This document shows, one piece after another, positions 48,465-58,152 of a stretch of 64,000 nt of DNA. Position numbers and translations under genes: made by a program. Position 1 is the stretch's first letter; every line of letters begins with the position of its first letter. Source of the stretch: Opitutales bacterium (GTDB taxonomy: Bacteria; Verrucomicrobiota; Verrucomicrobiia; Opitutales; UBA2995); contig JAJDZZ010000047.1 of assembly GCA_022824405.1 (NCBI GenBank), positions 1 through 64,000 on the forward strand, given 5' to 3'. The notes beneath the pieces were generated by a model. It saw nothing but the letters and a program-made list of their open reading frames with translations. It made no database searches and was not told where the DNA came from.

Positions 48465-50770
48465 AGAATCAATTTTACCGTTCCGACCTTATTCCGGACA
48501 TCGATATGCCGGCCGAATTCGTCCATTGGGAAAACCGGATGGATGTCGAAAAAGCCGCCAACGATTCCAGTTCCGGCCCCTTTATTCCCCGCCGCCAATT
48601 TTTGAAATTATCCGGCTTGGCCGGGGGCGGACTCGTCCTGGCCTTTTCCCTGGGTCGCGGGCCGAAGGCAGCCGCTTCTCCGGACAAGCAAGCTTCCGGC
48701 GAATACTTCGCCCCCAATGCCTTTATTCAGATCGCGAAGGATGGAGCGATTGTCATAGCCGCCAAGAACCCCGAGGTGGGCCAGGGAGTAAAAACATTTC
48801 TACCCATGATCATCGCCGAGGAATTGGAAGTCCCCTGGGAATCCGTCACGGTCAAGCAATCCGAAATCGACCTGGAACGATTCGGACGTCAATCCGCTGG
48901 CGGGTCCCAATCCACCCCTCGCAATTGGGACCTGCTTCGCCAAACGGGCGCCGTCGCCCGCACCATGCTGGTGACGGCCGCAGCTCAGACCTGGGGTGTC
49001 AGCGAGTCCCAATGCAAGGCCGACCAGGGTTACGTGGTCAACCGATCCACCGGCAAGCGTCTCGCTTACGCCGAGTTGGCCTCGGCGGCGGCGGCCTTAC
49101 CCATCCCCGAAAAGGATTCCGTCAAACTCAAAGACCGGAGCGAGTACAAGTTGCTGGGCAAGTTCATTCCCGGGGTGGATAACCGGGCCCTGGTAACGGG
49201 ACAGCCCTTGTTCGGCATCGACCAGAAATTGCCCGGGATGCTTTACGCCGTCTACGTCAAATGCCCCAACTTCGGGGGTGTGGCCAAACAGGCCAACCTC
49301 GATGTGATCAGGAAACGACCGGGGGTAGTGGACGCCTTTATAATCGAAGGTAATGGAAATGAGCTGGAACTGATGTCCGGTGTGGCAATTGTCGCCAAAT
49401 CCACACACCAGGCCTTCCAGGCCGAAAAAGCCTTGCGCGTAATTTGGGATAAATCCAACGCCTCCGACAACTCCTGGGAAGCCTATAAAGCGGAAGCCCT
49501 GTCCATCGGCCCCAAAGCGGGCCAAATTTCGGACGAAATGGGTGATGCGGAGGCAGCCTTGGCCCAGGCGGACCAAACGGTGGAAAGCTTCTACACCTAC
49601 CCTTTCCTTTCCCATGCCAATTTGGAGCCCCAGAACTGCACGGCCTGGTTTCATGACGGTAAAATGGAAATCTGGGCCCCTTCCCAGACTCCGCAAAATG
49701 TAGCCAGGATGATAAACAGCGCACTGGACATCGATCCATCCGACGTTGTCATTCACCAATTGCGCATCGGGGGAGGCTTTGGCCGGCGCCTCATGAACGA
49801 CTTCGTGGTCGAAGTATGCGCCATCGCCAAAGAAATCGAAGCCCCGGTCAAGCTCACCTGGACCAGGGAAGCCGACATGGCCCACGATTTCTACCGCCCA
49901 GGGGGTTTTCACCACCTGAAGGGCGCTCTCAGCCAAGGCAGGTGGACCGGTCTGCTGGATCACTTTGTCAGCTTCACTCCGGAGGGAGGCGATGGAAAAC
50001 GACCGGTGCGAGGGGGAAACCTGAGTCCCGACCTGTTCCAGTTTCCGGAGATTCCCAATCTGCGCCTGGATCAAACCTTTTTGCCCTCCAGGGTTCCAAC
50101 CGGTTTTTGGCGCGCTCCGCGTTCCTGTGCCGTGGCTTGGGTGTTTCAAAGCTTTGCCAACGAAATGGCGGTAGCCGCAGGTCGCGATCACCTGGAATTT
50201 CTACTCGAACAGTTTGGGGAGCCGCGTTGGTTGGAGGAGGGTGAAAGAAGGGCCCTTCATACCGGACGAGCCATCGACGTGGTTGAACTGGCCGCAAAAA
50301 AAGGTGACTGGGGAAACCCAATGTCCCAAGGGCAGGGTCGCGGTCTGGCCTTCTATTTCAGCCACCTCGGCTATTTTGCCCAAGTAGCGGAAGTCACGGT
50401 AGACGCCAGCAACCGGGTTAAAATCGACCGAGTGGTGGTCGCTGCCGACGTGGGCCTGCTTCTCAACAAGAGCGGTGGCGAAAACCAGGTTGAGGGTTCC
50501 GTCGTCGATGGCATCAGCACCCTGGCCGGGCAGGAAATAACATTCGAGGACGGAGAGGTTCTGGAAACCAACTTTGACGATTATCCACTAAGCCGGATGG
50601 CCTCGACACCAAAAATCGAAATGCATTGGCTCACGACCGATTGGTCGCCCACCGGCCTGGGAGAACCCGCTTTTCCCCCCGTTGCCGGCGCGGTCTGTAA
50701 TGCCATTTTCGATGCCACCGGCCACCGGATTCGCACTATGCCCATCTCCAAGGAAGGGTTTCACATCTAG
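48461..50770 (+). CDS. Molybdopterin-binding hydroxylase large subunit (IorB-like), Tat-exported
   Basis: A 769-residue aldehyde-oxidase/xanthine-dehydrogenase-family large subunit. The Tat signal [23 protein letters not shown] (Arg44-Arg45) follows an unusual ~40-residue leader, suggesting assembly in the cytoplasm and export with the small subunit. Family blocks: [57 protein letters not shown], and C-terminal [23 protein letters not shown] carrying the catalytic Glu. Isoquinoline 1-oxidoreductase is the best-known relative, but the substrate here is not established. Confidence 0.93.
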   Translation: MKNQFYRSDLIPDIDMPAEFVHWENRMDVEKAANDSSSGPFIPRRQFLKLSGLAGGGLVLAFSLGRGPKAAASPDKQASGEYFAPNAFIQIAKDGAIVIAAKNPEVGQGVKTFLPMIIAEELEVPWESVTVKQSEIDLERFGRQSAGGSQSTPRNWDLLRQTGAVARTMLVTAAAQTWGVSESQCKADQGYVVNRSTGKRLAYAELASAAAALPIPEKDSVKLKDRSEYKLLGKFIPGVDNRALVTGQPLFGIDQKLPGMLYAVYVKCPNFGGVAKQANLDVIRKRPGVVDAFIIEGNGNELELMSGVAIVAKSTHQAFQAEKALRVIWDKSNASDNSWEAYKAEALSIGPKAGQISDEMGDAEAALAQADQTVESFYTYPFLSHANLEPQNCTAWFHDGKMEIWAPSQTPQNVARMINSALDIDPSDVVIHQLRIGGGFGRRLMNDFVVEVCAIAKEIEAPVKLTWTREADMAHDFYRPGGFHHLKGALSQGRWTGLLDHFVSFTPEGGDGKRPVRGGNLSPDLFQFPEIPNLRLDQTFLPSRVPTGFWRAPRSCAVAWVFQSFANEMAVAAGRDHLEFLLEQFGEPRWLEEGERRALHTGRAIDVVELAAKKGDWGNPMSQGQGRGLAFYFSHLGYFAQVAEVTVDASNRVKIDRVVVAADVGLLLNKSGGENQVEGSVVDGISTLAGQEITFEDGEVLETNFDDYPLSRMASTPKIEMHWLTTDWSPTGLGEPAFPPVAGAVCNAIFDATGHRIRTMPISKEGFHI

Positions 50771-51163
50771 TGTGACGTCCCTGAAAATAAACCACCACAG
50801 AGAGGGAGAAACCACGGATTATACGGATGGGCACGGATAGAAATTTTAACGCCAACGGCGTTGAACTCCAAAGCCCAGTGTCGCGTAGCGCACGCTGGGT
50901 AGGAACAGGAACAAAATTACGAACCCCAACGGGGTTCCACAAACATGGGGATCGTGATGGGGGATATCCTGAAGGCAAATTCATACGAAAAAGTCCGTCC
51001 TTGGTGTGAACAAATTAACGGGACATGACACTGGGAACATTCAACCCCTGATCAGGAATGGTTGAAAATGGTTCCCGGAAGTGGAGCATGACTACCGGGA
51101 CAGATGAGGTGGTCGACGCTTCCTTAATTTTTTAACCCCTACCAAAACCCAAGAAATAAGCAC
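50771..51163. other. Intergenic repeat mosaic
   Basis: A 393 bp gap with no gene. Bases 50801-50840 hold an inverted ATCCGTG phrase ('gaaaccacggattatacgga'), followed by the ~92 bp structured element (50849-50940). The rest (50941-51163) shows no recognised feature beyond an AT-rich leader for the next gene. Confidence 0.65.
50849..50940 (+). repeat. ~92 bp structured intergenic repeat, copy 2
   Basis: Same hairpin order as 3614-3706 in the opposite orientation: ACGCCAACGGCGT, the imperfect palindrome centred on 'gtgtcgcgtagcgcac' flanked by CCCAG...CTGGG, then GAACCCCAACGGGGTTC. The left flank 'ggatgggcacggatagaaat' recurs at 54246-54265 beside a partial third copy (to ~54300). Confidence 0.85.
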
Positions 51164-51964
51164 ATGAGTCTGGCTCAATTAAAAGATAAGGTAATTCTCG
51201 TAACCGGGGCCAACACCGGCATAGGTGAACACACGGCTCGCCTTTGCATTGCCCAGGGCGCTAAAGTCGCTCTACACGGCCGCAGGCCGGATGCCGTGCA
51301 AAAGGTGGTCGATTCCCTGGGCCCCAATGCCCATGGAGTGATCGGGAACCTGGAAAAAGCGGATGATCCGGCCAAGGTTGTCGCACAAACCATCGATAAA
51401 TTTGGCCGACTCAATGGAGTGGTCAACAATGCTGCCAGCACCGCCCGCATGTTTTTCGAGGAAACCGAGGTCGATTTCTTCGACACCATGATGGCCATCA
51501 ATTGTCGCGCGCCCTTCATGATTTGCCGGGCCGCCATGCCCTACCTGAAGGCGACCCAAGGATGCGTGGTCAACGTGGGCTCCATCAACGCCCTGGGCGG
51601 AGAACGCATGCTGGCCGCTTACAGCGTATCCAAAGGCGCCCTTCTCACTCTTTCCAAGCACTTGGCCAACCTCTATGACAAAGACCGGGTCCGCTTCCAT
51701 CACATCAACCTGGGCTGGGTGCTCACCGATAACGAATACAAGTTGAAGATCAAGGACGGGTTGTCAAAGGATTGGCCCGATCTGGTGCCGCCGCTCATGG
51801 TTCCCCGAGGAGAAATGACCAAACCCGAAGAAGTGGCAAAGGTCATCGTGTTCTGGTTGAGCGACGATTCAAAACCCTTCAGCGGCACCGTCTTCGAACT
51901 CGAGCAATACCCCTTCGCCGGCCGCATTCCCAGCCTGGATGCCGAATTTATCGAAGGGACATAA
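51164..51964 (+). CDS. Short-chain dehydrogenase/reductase
   Basis: A 266-residue classical SDR. Cofactor motif TGANTGIG at 14-21, NNAAS at ~88-92, catalytic Ser140 (NVGSINALGG), Tyr153 and Lys157 (AAYSVSKGAL). Acts on an unidentified alcohol or sugar. The Gfo/Idh/MocA gene follows on the same strand after 116 bp; the pair may serve carbohydrate oxidation, though this is inference. Confidence 0.95.
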   Translation: MSLAQLKDKVILVTGANTGIGEHTARLCIAQGAKVALHGRRPDAVQKVVDSLGPNAHGVIGNLEKADDPAKVVAQTIDKFGRLNGVVNNAASTARMFFEETEVDFFDTMMAINCRAPFMICRAAMPYLKATQGCVVNVGSINALGGERMLAAYSVSKGALLTLSKHLANLYDKDRVRFHHINLGWVLTDNEYKLKIKDGLSKDWPDLVPPLMVPRGEMTKPEEVAKVIVFWLSDDSKPFSGTVFELEQYPFAGRIPSLDAEFIEGT

Positions 51965-52080
51965 TTTGGAAAATCACGCTACGTTAATCCCCTCACTCTC
52001 CTTGGAAATTGACATGGGGGTTGAAAGTAATCATAATTATGTGCAACCATTTTAATTAATCGCTAAACCCCGAAGAACTC

Positions 52081-53535
52081 ATGACACGTTTATCCCGCAG
52101 ACATTTCCTCAAAGGCACAGCCTTGGCCGCTGGATCCTTTTATATCAGCCCAAATTTAAAGGCCCAATCCGCCAACGAGAATGTCGGCATGGCGGTTATA
52201 GGCCTCAACGGTAAGGGAAAATCGGCCATCAAGGATGTCCTCCGCACCGAAGGATCGCGTCTGCTGGCGATTTGCGACGTAGACAGTGAAATCCTTCAGA
52301 AACGTGCCGCGGCGATCGAGGCCGAACACGGCGTAAAGGTCAAAACTTACACCGATTACCGTAAAATTCTGGATAGCAAGGACATCGACGCCATCATCAT
52401 AACCACTCCCAACCACTGGCATGCCCTCATGGCCATCCAGGGTTGCCAGGCCGGAAAGGACGTCTATTGCGAAAAACCGGTCTGTCACAATATCTGGGAA
52501 GGCCGGCGCATTATCGAAGCGGCCAGAAAATACGACCGCATCGTGCAAAGTGGTTTCCAAAACCGTTCCGACGATGGATTGCGGGAAGCCTTTCCCTATA
52601 TCCTGGAAGGCAACGTAGGGAAAATCCAGATGGTTCGCGGTCTCTGCTATAAAAACAGGACCGGTATCGGCAAACGCTCCACTCCCTTGATGCCGCCGAG
52701 CAACATCGATTACAATTTATGGCTGGGGCCCGCCCGGGACGAGCCCATCTACCGCGATCGTCTCCATTACGACTGGCACTGGAGCTGGAACACCGGCAAT
52801 GGGGACATCGGCAACCAGGGACCCCACGAATTTGACCTCATCCGCTGGATTCTGGGAGATCCGGATCATCCCCAGGAAGTGGTCAGCTTTGGAGGACGGT
52901 TTGCCTGGAATGATGCCGGTCAGACCCCCAACATGCAAATTGCCACCCTTAGTTGGGGAACCATTCCGGTTCTTTTTGAGGTGCGCGATCTCTATATCAG
53001 CCCGGAAACACCGGCCCCATCCAGTTACAAGGGCCGCCGCATCGGGGTGATTGTCACCTGCGAAGGCGGAGAGTTCAACGGAGGCCGCGGTGGCGGAATT
53101 CTCTACGATAACGAGGGAAAGAAAATGAAAACCTGGAAAGGCGACGCCGGGTTCGATCATTTCCCCAACTTTATTCGCGCCGTGAAAAACCGGAAAAGCA
53201 AACACCTCCGCTCCCCCATTGAAAGCGGGTTCAAATCCAGTTGCCTGGCCCACGTGTGCAACATCTCCTATCGCACCGGACAGGAAGTGAACCCGAAACG
53301 GGTGCAAAACTTCGTAGCCAAGGATGACACCTTACAGGAAACCTACGACCGGTTCCATAAACACCTCAAGGATTGGAACATCGATTTCAAATCGGATAAG
53401 TGGACCATGGGCCGCAAGCTGAGATTCAACGGCAACAAGGAACGCTTTGCCGGAAAAAGTGAGTTGGCCAAGGTTGCCAACTCCATGATCAAGGACGATT
53501 ACCGCCAATCCTTCGAAGTTCCATCCATGGTTTAA
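52081..53535 (+). CDS. Tat-exported Gfo/Idh/MocA-family oxidoreductase
   Basis: A 484-residue protein. Tat signal MTRLSRRHFLKGTALAAGSFY (Arg6-Arg7). Rossmann fold near the start of the mature part (MAVIGLNGKGKSA, LLAICDVDSEIL), then ITTPNHWHALMAIQGCQAGKDVYCEKPVCH, with the EKP motif that holds the catalytic Lys. The C-terminal fold has GDIGNQGPHEFDLIRWILG. These enzymes oxidise sugars or glycosides and are plentiful in Verrucomicrobiota and Planctomycetota. No cofactor-export system is visible. Confidence 0.93.
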   Translation: MTRLSRRHFLKGTALAAGSFYISPNLKAQSANENVGMAVIGLNGKGKSAIKDVLRTEGSRLLAICDVDSEILQKRAAAIEAEHGVKVKTYTDYRKILDSKDIDAIIITTPNHWHALMAIQGCQAGKDVYCEKPVCHNIWEGRRIIEAARKYDRIVQSGFQNRSDDGLREAFPYILEGNVGKIQMVRGLCYKNRTGIGKRSTPLMPPSNIDYNLWLGPARDEPIYRDRLHYDWHWSWNTGNGDIGNQGPHEFDLIRWILGDPDHPQEVVSFGGRFAWNDAGQTPNMQIATLSWGTIPVLFEVRDLYISPETPAPSSYKGRRIGVIVTCEGGEFNGGRGGGILYDNEGKKMKTWKGDAGFDHFPNFIRAVKNRKSKHLRSPIESGFKSSCLAHVCNISYRTGQEVNPKRVQNFVAKDDTLQETYDRFHKHLKDWNIDFKSDKWTMGRKLRFNGNKERFAGKSELAKVANSMIKDDYRQSFEVPSMV

Positions 53536-53742
53536 CCCCCGTCGGGGTCATTTCTGATTGGCGCTTGGTTAAACGATATTTGGAAAGTTCGATTTTCTCA
53601 GAGAAGAAAGGGGTTAAGTCCCAAAAAGTTTTGCCTTACAAGATCGTTCGTCGGGGTCATTCCTTGGAATCTTGACGAAGCTTGCGGAGTCAACCGATTC
53701 AAGGTTTGACCCCTTCCTCCGTAACTCAAACCACCCTCAACT
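53536..53742. repeat. Intergenic repeat with two gtcggggtcatt copies
   Basis: The 12-bp phrase gtcggggtcatt occurs at 53541-53552 and 53650-53661. An AAGGGGTTAA...TTTGACCCCTT inverted pair (about 53608-53617 and 53704-53714) resembles a decayed REPIN-like element. The gap has no gene. Confidence 0.5.
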
Positions 53743-54105
53743 ATGGCCACTTCAGACACCGGTTGCACCATTGCTCCCTACTTCAAACTGTCCGATGAGA
53801 ATTTGCCCAAATTCAAGGCAATGTGCGAACAGTTCGTCGAACTAACCGACAACGAAACAAAGGTTCAATATTACGGATTCTCCTTCCATGGCAACGAAGC
53901 CCATTGCCGGGAAGGCTATGAAGATGCCGAAGGATTGCTCGCCCACCTCGACAATGTGGGCGAACTACTGGGAAAGGCCCTGGAAATTGCCGACCTGATA
54001 CGGCTAGAGGTCCACGGCCCGGCTGAAGAACTGGAAAAACTGCGGGAACCGTTGGCGGATTTGAACGTTACCTTCTACACCCTCGAATACGGCTTCCGGC
54101 GTTAG
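53743..54105 (+). CDS. Small alpha-beta barrel protein, ABM-like
   Basis: A 120-residue cytosolic protein: GCTIAPYFKLSDENLPKFKAMCEQFVELTDNE, QYYGFSFHGNEAHCREGYEDAEGLLAHLDNVGELL, then LEVHGPAEELEKLREPLADLNVTFYTL. This pattern fits dimeric alpha-beta barrel proteins of the antibiotic-biosynthesis-monooxygenase (ABM)/quinol monooxygenase-like type. A function is not established. Confidence 0.75.
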   Translation: MATSDTGCTIAPYFKLSDENLPKFKAMCEQFVELTDNETKVQYYGFSFHGNEAHCREGYEDAEGLLAHLDNVGELLGKALEIADLIRLEVHGPAEELEKLREPLADLNVTFYTLEYGFRR

Positions 54106-54456
54106 TGTGGTTTTCTTTAAATAAATAACCACAAAAGGCGTCTTCGGCGCCAATTAGGATTGAGGAATTGGGAGAAGAGTAACCAAAAACCAGAAGACAA
54201 ATTTCACTGACCACTAGCCACTGGTCACTAATCACTAATGAAACGGATGGGCACGGATAGAAATTCTAACGCCAACAGCGTAATAGCCAGATGCTGGTTC
54301 GTGTCCCCGACGCCTTCCTCCCCCATTCCATCACTCCATCATTCCTTTCCTTCCGATCAAGATCACGATCACGATTAATTTCAGAACCTTTAACCTTTAG
54401 CCTTCTTCCTTCATCCTTCATCCTTTTTCCCCTCCCTTCTCCCCAATTCCTCATTC
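54106..54456. other. Intergenic repeat mosaic
   Basis: A 351 bp gap with a GGCGCCAATTAGGATTGAGG phrase (54146-54165), a 'ccactagccactggtcacta' stretch, a partial third copy of the structured element with its left flank (54241-54300), purine/pyrimidine phrases ('cttcatccttcatccttttt'), and CCTAATT copies (54436-54470) running into the 3' end of the next gene. No gene. Confidence 0.65.
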
Positions 54457-55875
54457 CTAATTCCTAATTGGCGCCTTTGGCGCCTCTGGGCGCTTCTCCG
54501 TCTTTTCCATGGTCCAGCCGGTAAAGCCGTAAATCAGGGAGATAATCGGGTTGAGCAGGTTCAAAAACGCGTAGGGCAGATAGGCAAAAGGATTTACCAT
54601 GAGAGCCGCCATCATGGTTGCCCCACAGGTGTTCCAGGGAATGAGAGGTGAGCTGAGGGTACCCGCATCCTCCAGACAACGGGACAGGTTTTTCATATGC
54701 AGACCTGCCGATTCGAAGGAATTCCGGTACATGCGGCCAGGAAGGATTATGGAGAGGTACTGATCCGGGGCCATAATATTCATCCCGATACAGGTGGCGA
54801 GGGTGGCTCCTACCAACCGGCCCGTGGTAGTGGCGGTTTTGAGCACTGTCCTGGAGATGGCAGCCAGCATGCCGGTCCCTTCCATCAGGCCCCCAAAAGC
54901 CATGGCGCAGAGAATTAGTGAAATCGTCCAGAACATGCTCTCCAACCCTCCCCGGGAGAGGAGTTCGTCAATGTGAGGGTTCCCCGTATCTGAAACGTAA
55001 CCCTCCTGCATGATGGCAAACATGGAGGCGACCGGTATGTCCTGCAGGAATATTCCCAATGCGGCCCCGACAAATGCCCCGCCCAATAACGCGGGCAGGG
55101 CTGGCATCCGCAGAGTTATCATGAGGATAACCGAAATCGGCGCCAACCATAACCAGGGACTCAAGTTGAATTCACTCCTCAAAACGGCGTTCAGGGCCTC
55201 CACATTTTCGATGCTGGCGGCGCTCGATCCCTGCGACATTCCCAACAGGCCGTAAAGGACCAGGGCGATGGCCAAACTGGGAACCGTGGTGTAAAGCATA
55301 TGCCTGATGTGAACAAACAATTGCGTTCCAGCCACGGCCGGAGCCAGGTTCGTGCTGTCGGATAAGGGGGACAATTTATCCCCGAAATAGGCTCCCGATA
55401 CAATGGCGCCCGCCACCATGGGCAGGGGCATTTCCAAGCCCTGCCCAGCTCCGATCAAGGCAACACCCACCGTTCCCGCCGTAGACCATGAACTGCCCGT
55501 GGCAAAGGATACTACCGCACAGATAAGGCAACTGGCTATGAGAAATATTTCCGGCGAAAGAAACCTCAGTCCGTAATACACCATCAACGGGACTATGCCG
55601 CTGGCTACCCAGGATCCTATCAGTATCCCAATGGCCATTAAAATGAGGACGGCGGCCATGGCCAGGGAGATTCCCCTCACCATCGAAGCCTGTAAATCCT
55701 TCCAGGAATACCCCAACCCGATCCCGGTTATCCCAGCTACGCAACAGGCCAGGATGAGGGGCACGTGCGGCGAAGCATCCAATAAGAAAATTCCCGCGAA
55801 CAATGTGGCTATCAAAAAGAAAACCGGAATCAGCGCATGGCCGAGGGAGGGGATTTTGGGCGCTGAATCAGTCAT
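54457..55875 (-). CDS. NhaC-family Na+/H+ antiporter
   Basis: A 472-residue integral membrane protein with about 11-12 hydrophobic segments. Family blocks: VVSFATGSSWSTAGTVGVALIGAG, GAIVSGAYFGDKLSPLSDSTNLAPAV and LIPWNTCGATMMAALM, characteristic of the NhaC ion-transporter superfamily. It may exchange Na+ (or organic ions in this family) for protons. The C-terminal KRPEAPKAPIRN and its stop are encoded by a GGCGCC/CCTAATT repeat, so the natural tail is altered. Third gene of an ALDH-DUF3016-nhaC operon (9 bp gaps). Confidence 0.92.
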   Translation of the reverse strand: MTDSAPKIPSLGHALIPVFFLIATLFAGIFLLDASPHVPLILACCVAGITGIGLGYSWKDLQASMVRGISLAMAAVLILMAIGILIGSWVASGIVPLMVYYGLRFLSPEIFLIASCLICAVVSFATGSSWSTAGTVGVALIGAGQGLEMPLPMVAGAIVSGAYFGDKLSPLSDSTNLAPAVAGTQLFVHIRHMLYTTVPSLAIALVLYGLLGMSQGSSAASIENVEALNAVLRSEFNLSPWLWLAPISVILMITLRMPALPALLGGAFVGAALGIFLQDIPVASMFAIMQEGYVSDTGNPHIDELLSRGGLESMFWTISLILCAMAFGGLMEGTGMLAAISRTVLKTATTTGRLVGATLATCIGMNIMAPDQYLSIILPGRMYRNSFESAGLHMKNLSRCLEDAGTLSSPLIPWNTCGATMMAALMVNPFAYLPYAFLNLLNPIISLIYGFTGWTMEKTEKRPEAPKAPIRN

Positions 55876-55884
55876 AGGGAGGCC

Positions 55885-56391
55885 TTAAGGCGAAGAACCG
55901 AGTCGGTCGGCCAATTCCCCTTCAATCCAATGCTCCAGCATGCGCCTTTCGTAGTAGAAACTTCTCCTCGAGTTGATCCCACGCAAATAGCGTTCCTGGT
56001 AAGACAGTTCCCTGAGCCGCTTTTCGCCTTCGGCCAAGAGGTTTCCCTCATCATCCTCCAACCGGTATGAAAATACCGCCATGGGGGGATACTGGCTGCG
56101 ATAAAAACGCACGTCGTTCCATGGCACCCTTTGCCAGGGCTCGAAGCCGCCCGCCAGATCGATATCCTGAAAATCCAGCTTCAGCACCACACCCACCGGA
56201 AGCGCATTCTCGACCACACGGTCCAAGTAGCGCTTGATTTCCTTACCGAAAAATGCCGGATCAATAGTTCTGCGAGTTTGAGAATACTCGAAATCGGTAA
56301 AGGTCTTCGGGTCCGCGAAGGTCAAAGCCACCTCACCGTGCGACCCGACCGTCGCGCCGAGAATCGCCATGGCCAATAACGCCGATCTCAC
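55885..56391 (-). CDS. Secreted DUF3016-like protein
   Basis: A 168-residue protein with a signal peptide (MRSALLAMAILGATVGSHGE). The mature part ALTFADPKTFTDFEYSQTRRTIDPAFFGKEIKRYLDRVVENALPVGVVLKLDFQDIDLAGGFEP follows the DUF3016 layout, including the IDLAG motif, and continues with the RLEDDEGNLLAEGEKRLREL hairpin. Function unknown; likely periplasmic. 9 bp after the ALDH-like gene. Confidence 0.78.
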   Translation of the reverse strand: MRSALLAMAILGATVGSHGEVALTFADPKTFTDFEYSQTRRTIDPAFFGKEIKRYLDRVVENALPVGVVLKLDFQDIDLAGGFEPWQRVPWNDVRFYRSQYPPMAVFSYRLEDDEGNLLAEGEKRLRELSYQERYLRGINSRRSFYYERRMLEHWIEGELADRLGSSP

Positions 56392-56400
56392 AAAATCTTC

Positions 56401-57840
56401 CTAACTTGCCAATTGCTCCAGTTTCGCCTGAAATGCCCGGGGCCGAAAGAGAAATTCCACGATGTTTCCCTCGTGCGGTTGCAGCCAATCGAGTTGGATG
56501 GTTCCCACCGGACCCAAATTCAGCCGATCGATATGAGTCGCGTCCAGGAGTTGGCGCTTCCATCGCTCGTCTTCGGTTATGGCGCTGCCTACAAGGGTGG
56601 GCCCGATCCGATCGAGCATTTCCTCCTGCGGGCACCGCACCACGCTGACAAAAGGAAACATGAACTCCGTTTTGGCCATGGCCCGATCAGGCGAATCGCA
56701 GTGCAGCACCACCGGCCTCAAGTAGCCGCAACGCTCCCGTTCCACCAGCCGATGGCCCATTTTGGCGGTGACGTGTTCGACCCCCGCCTCCTGGGAGCCT
56801 GCTTCAATGCTGTTCCAGATGGCCTGGGCCATGCCTGGCACTGTGAAGGCAGCCAAGGCCGACTCCGGATCTTCCGGAGGTTTTGGCTCCACCGGCCCGA
56901 TTTTCTCCGCCACGGCCTGGGCAATCTCCTCCGTATGACGGGAAGCCCAAATGCCCGAACAATTTATGCAACCCCGGCCACTGTTCAAAAATACGCTGTC
57001 CGCCATCAGGTCGATGTAATCCTCCCAATCGTCAACCACGTCGTCGCCGAGAAGAAACTTGCTGTAACCCGGACCGTGCACCTGAACGCGAGGATCTCCG
57101 CGATAACGCTCCACCGTTGGGGCGCCTCCAAAAATCATGGTTCGGCCCGATCGCATGACCACTTCCGCCCCCATGTCCGCGCCGCCCGGATAAATGGCGA
57201 TGGCCTCCTTGGGCACCCCGGCCTGGGCAAATGCGGCCGCCATCCGATAAGGGGTCCAAGGTTCCTGCGGGCCCGGTTTGAGCAACAACCCGATCTGCAT
57301 CGGTATCACCGGCAACCAAAGCGTGTGCACACCGGGGGAATTGGATGGGAGCACCAGCCCGAGAATGGGAGATTGGGCCTGATAACTGACCGTCACACCC
57401 CGCTCTTCCACTCCGTAACCGCGCGTCAGGATGTCCAAGGGCAAACCACGGGTCAAGGCATCGAGGATCCTTTCCATATTCGATAAAACAAAGTGGTTTT
57501 TGCTCATGTTCGCCTTGCACATATGCTCCGGCAACCCGGTGCTGGCGGACTGCTGGCGGGCAAAATCATCCGGGGTCTGTTCGCCATCGCCCATGGGCAG
57601 GGTTCCATCCAGATAACAGTCCGCGGCTTTTTTCATCATCTCGATCAGATCCGCGATCGGAATCTCAGTCAGAACCTGACGGGCTCGGGCCGCCAAATGT
57701 TTGTCCCGACCCAACAGACCGGGGTTGGCCTGGCTGACCGAGGCCAACCTTTCCCCCGTGCCGAAGTGCACCACGTCATCCGTATCGAGACTGGTGTAGG
57801 ATTGGCCCCATCGAAGAATAGGTATGTTTAGAACTGCCAT
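56401..57840 (-). CDS. Aldehyde-dehydrogenase-fold protein, possibly acylating
   Basis: A 479-residue ALDH-superfamily protein. Cofactor-side blocks: LGLVLPSNSPGVHTLWLPVIPMQIG and LLLKPGPQEPWTPYRMAAAF. The nucleophile is Cys291 or Cys294 in NSGRGCINCSGIWAS. The usual E-L-G-G-K-S-P segment with its general-base Glu is replaced by QVHGPGYSKFLLG, as in CoA-acylating ALDHs and LuxC-type acyl reductases. An acyl-CoA or acyl-enzyme substrate is therefore inferred. It opens a tight three-gene operon with DUF3016 and NhaC. Confidence 0.85.
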   Translation of the reverse strand: MAVLNIPILRWGQSYTSLDTDDVVHFGTGERLASVSQANPGLLGRDKHLAARARQVLTEIPIADLIEMMKKAADCYLDGTLPMGDGEQTPDDFARQQSASTGLPEHMCKANMSKNHFVLSNMERILDALTRGLPLDILTRGYGVEERGVTVSYQAQSPILGLVLPSNSPGVHTLWLPVIPMQIGLLLKPGPQEPWTPYRMAAAFAQAGVPKEAIAIYPGGADMGAEVVMRSGRTMIFGGAPTVERYRGDPRVQVHGPGYSKFLLGDDVVDDWEDYIDLMADSVFLNSGRGCINCSGIWASRHTEEIAQAVAEKIGPVEPKPPEDPESALAAFTVPGMAQAIWNSIEAGSQEAGVEHVTAKMGHRLVERERCGYLRPVVLHCDSPDRAMAKTEFMFPFVSVVRCPQEEMLDRIGPTLVGSAITEDERWKRQLLDATHIDRLNLGPVGTIQLDWLQPHEGNIVEFLFRPRAFQAKLEQLAS

Positions 57841-58152
57841 TGGTTTTTCAATTGGTTGAACGCTCCTTAGTTAGCGCATTTTAAATCGATTTTGTAAAGC
57901 ATTCCCGCCCTCGGGGCCATTTCATGGGGGTCTTTAGAGATTCGCGGCGTAATTCTGCTACTGCAACTGTGCCTGTTCAATGTTTCCAGGAGTGGGTTTA
58001 TCCTGTGATTGCCCAGGGATGCCAAATCCGGCACAGGACATTTCTCCATTCAACGTGGGCCGAAAGTGCCAATGAACTTGCCAGAAAGGGTCTTTTTGAT
58101 ATAATGAAGTATGCTGGAGGTCCTTAATCCGAAACACCCTTACGCTAGAAAC
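57841..58152. other. Intergenic region holding a promoter
   Basis: A 312 bp gap between divergent genes. It contains a strong promoter-like pair at 58078-58105 for the rightward gene. No other feature is recognised. A minor open frame (58111 onward) is only the upstream extension of the secreted protein gene. Confidence 0.6.
58078..58105 (+). promoter_or_regulatory. Sigma-70-type promoter for the 58.2 kb gene
   Basis: TTGCCA (58078-58083), a 16-bp spacer and a perfect TATAAT (58100-58105). Transcription would start near 58112, about 40 nt before the ATG at 58153, which makes starts upstream of 58112 implausible. Confidence 0.6.

Noticed and set aside
49097-50191. 364-residue minus-strand frame inside the molybdenum hydroxylase gene
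   Set aside because: Antisense shadow of iorB; no motif, and the plus-strand gene has full family signatures.
56413-57486. 357-residue plus-strand frame inside the ALDH-like gene
   Set aside because: Antisense shadow; the ALDH reading frame has recognisable motifs and a tight operon context.
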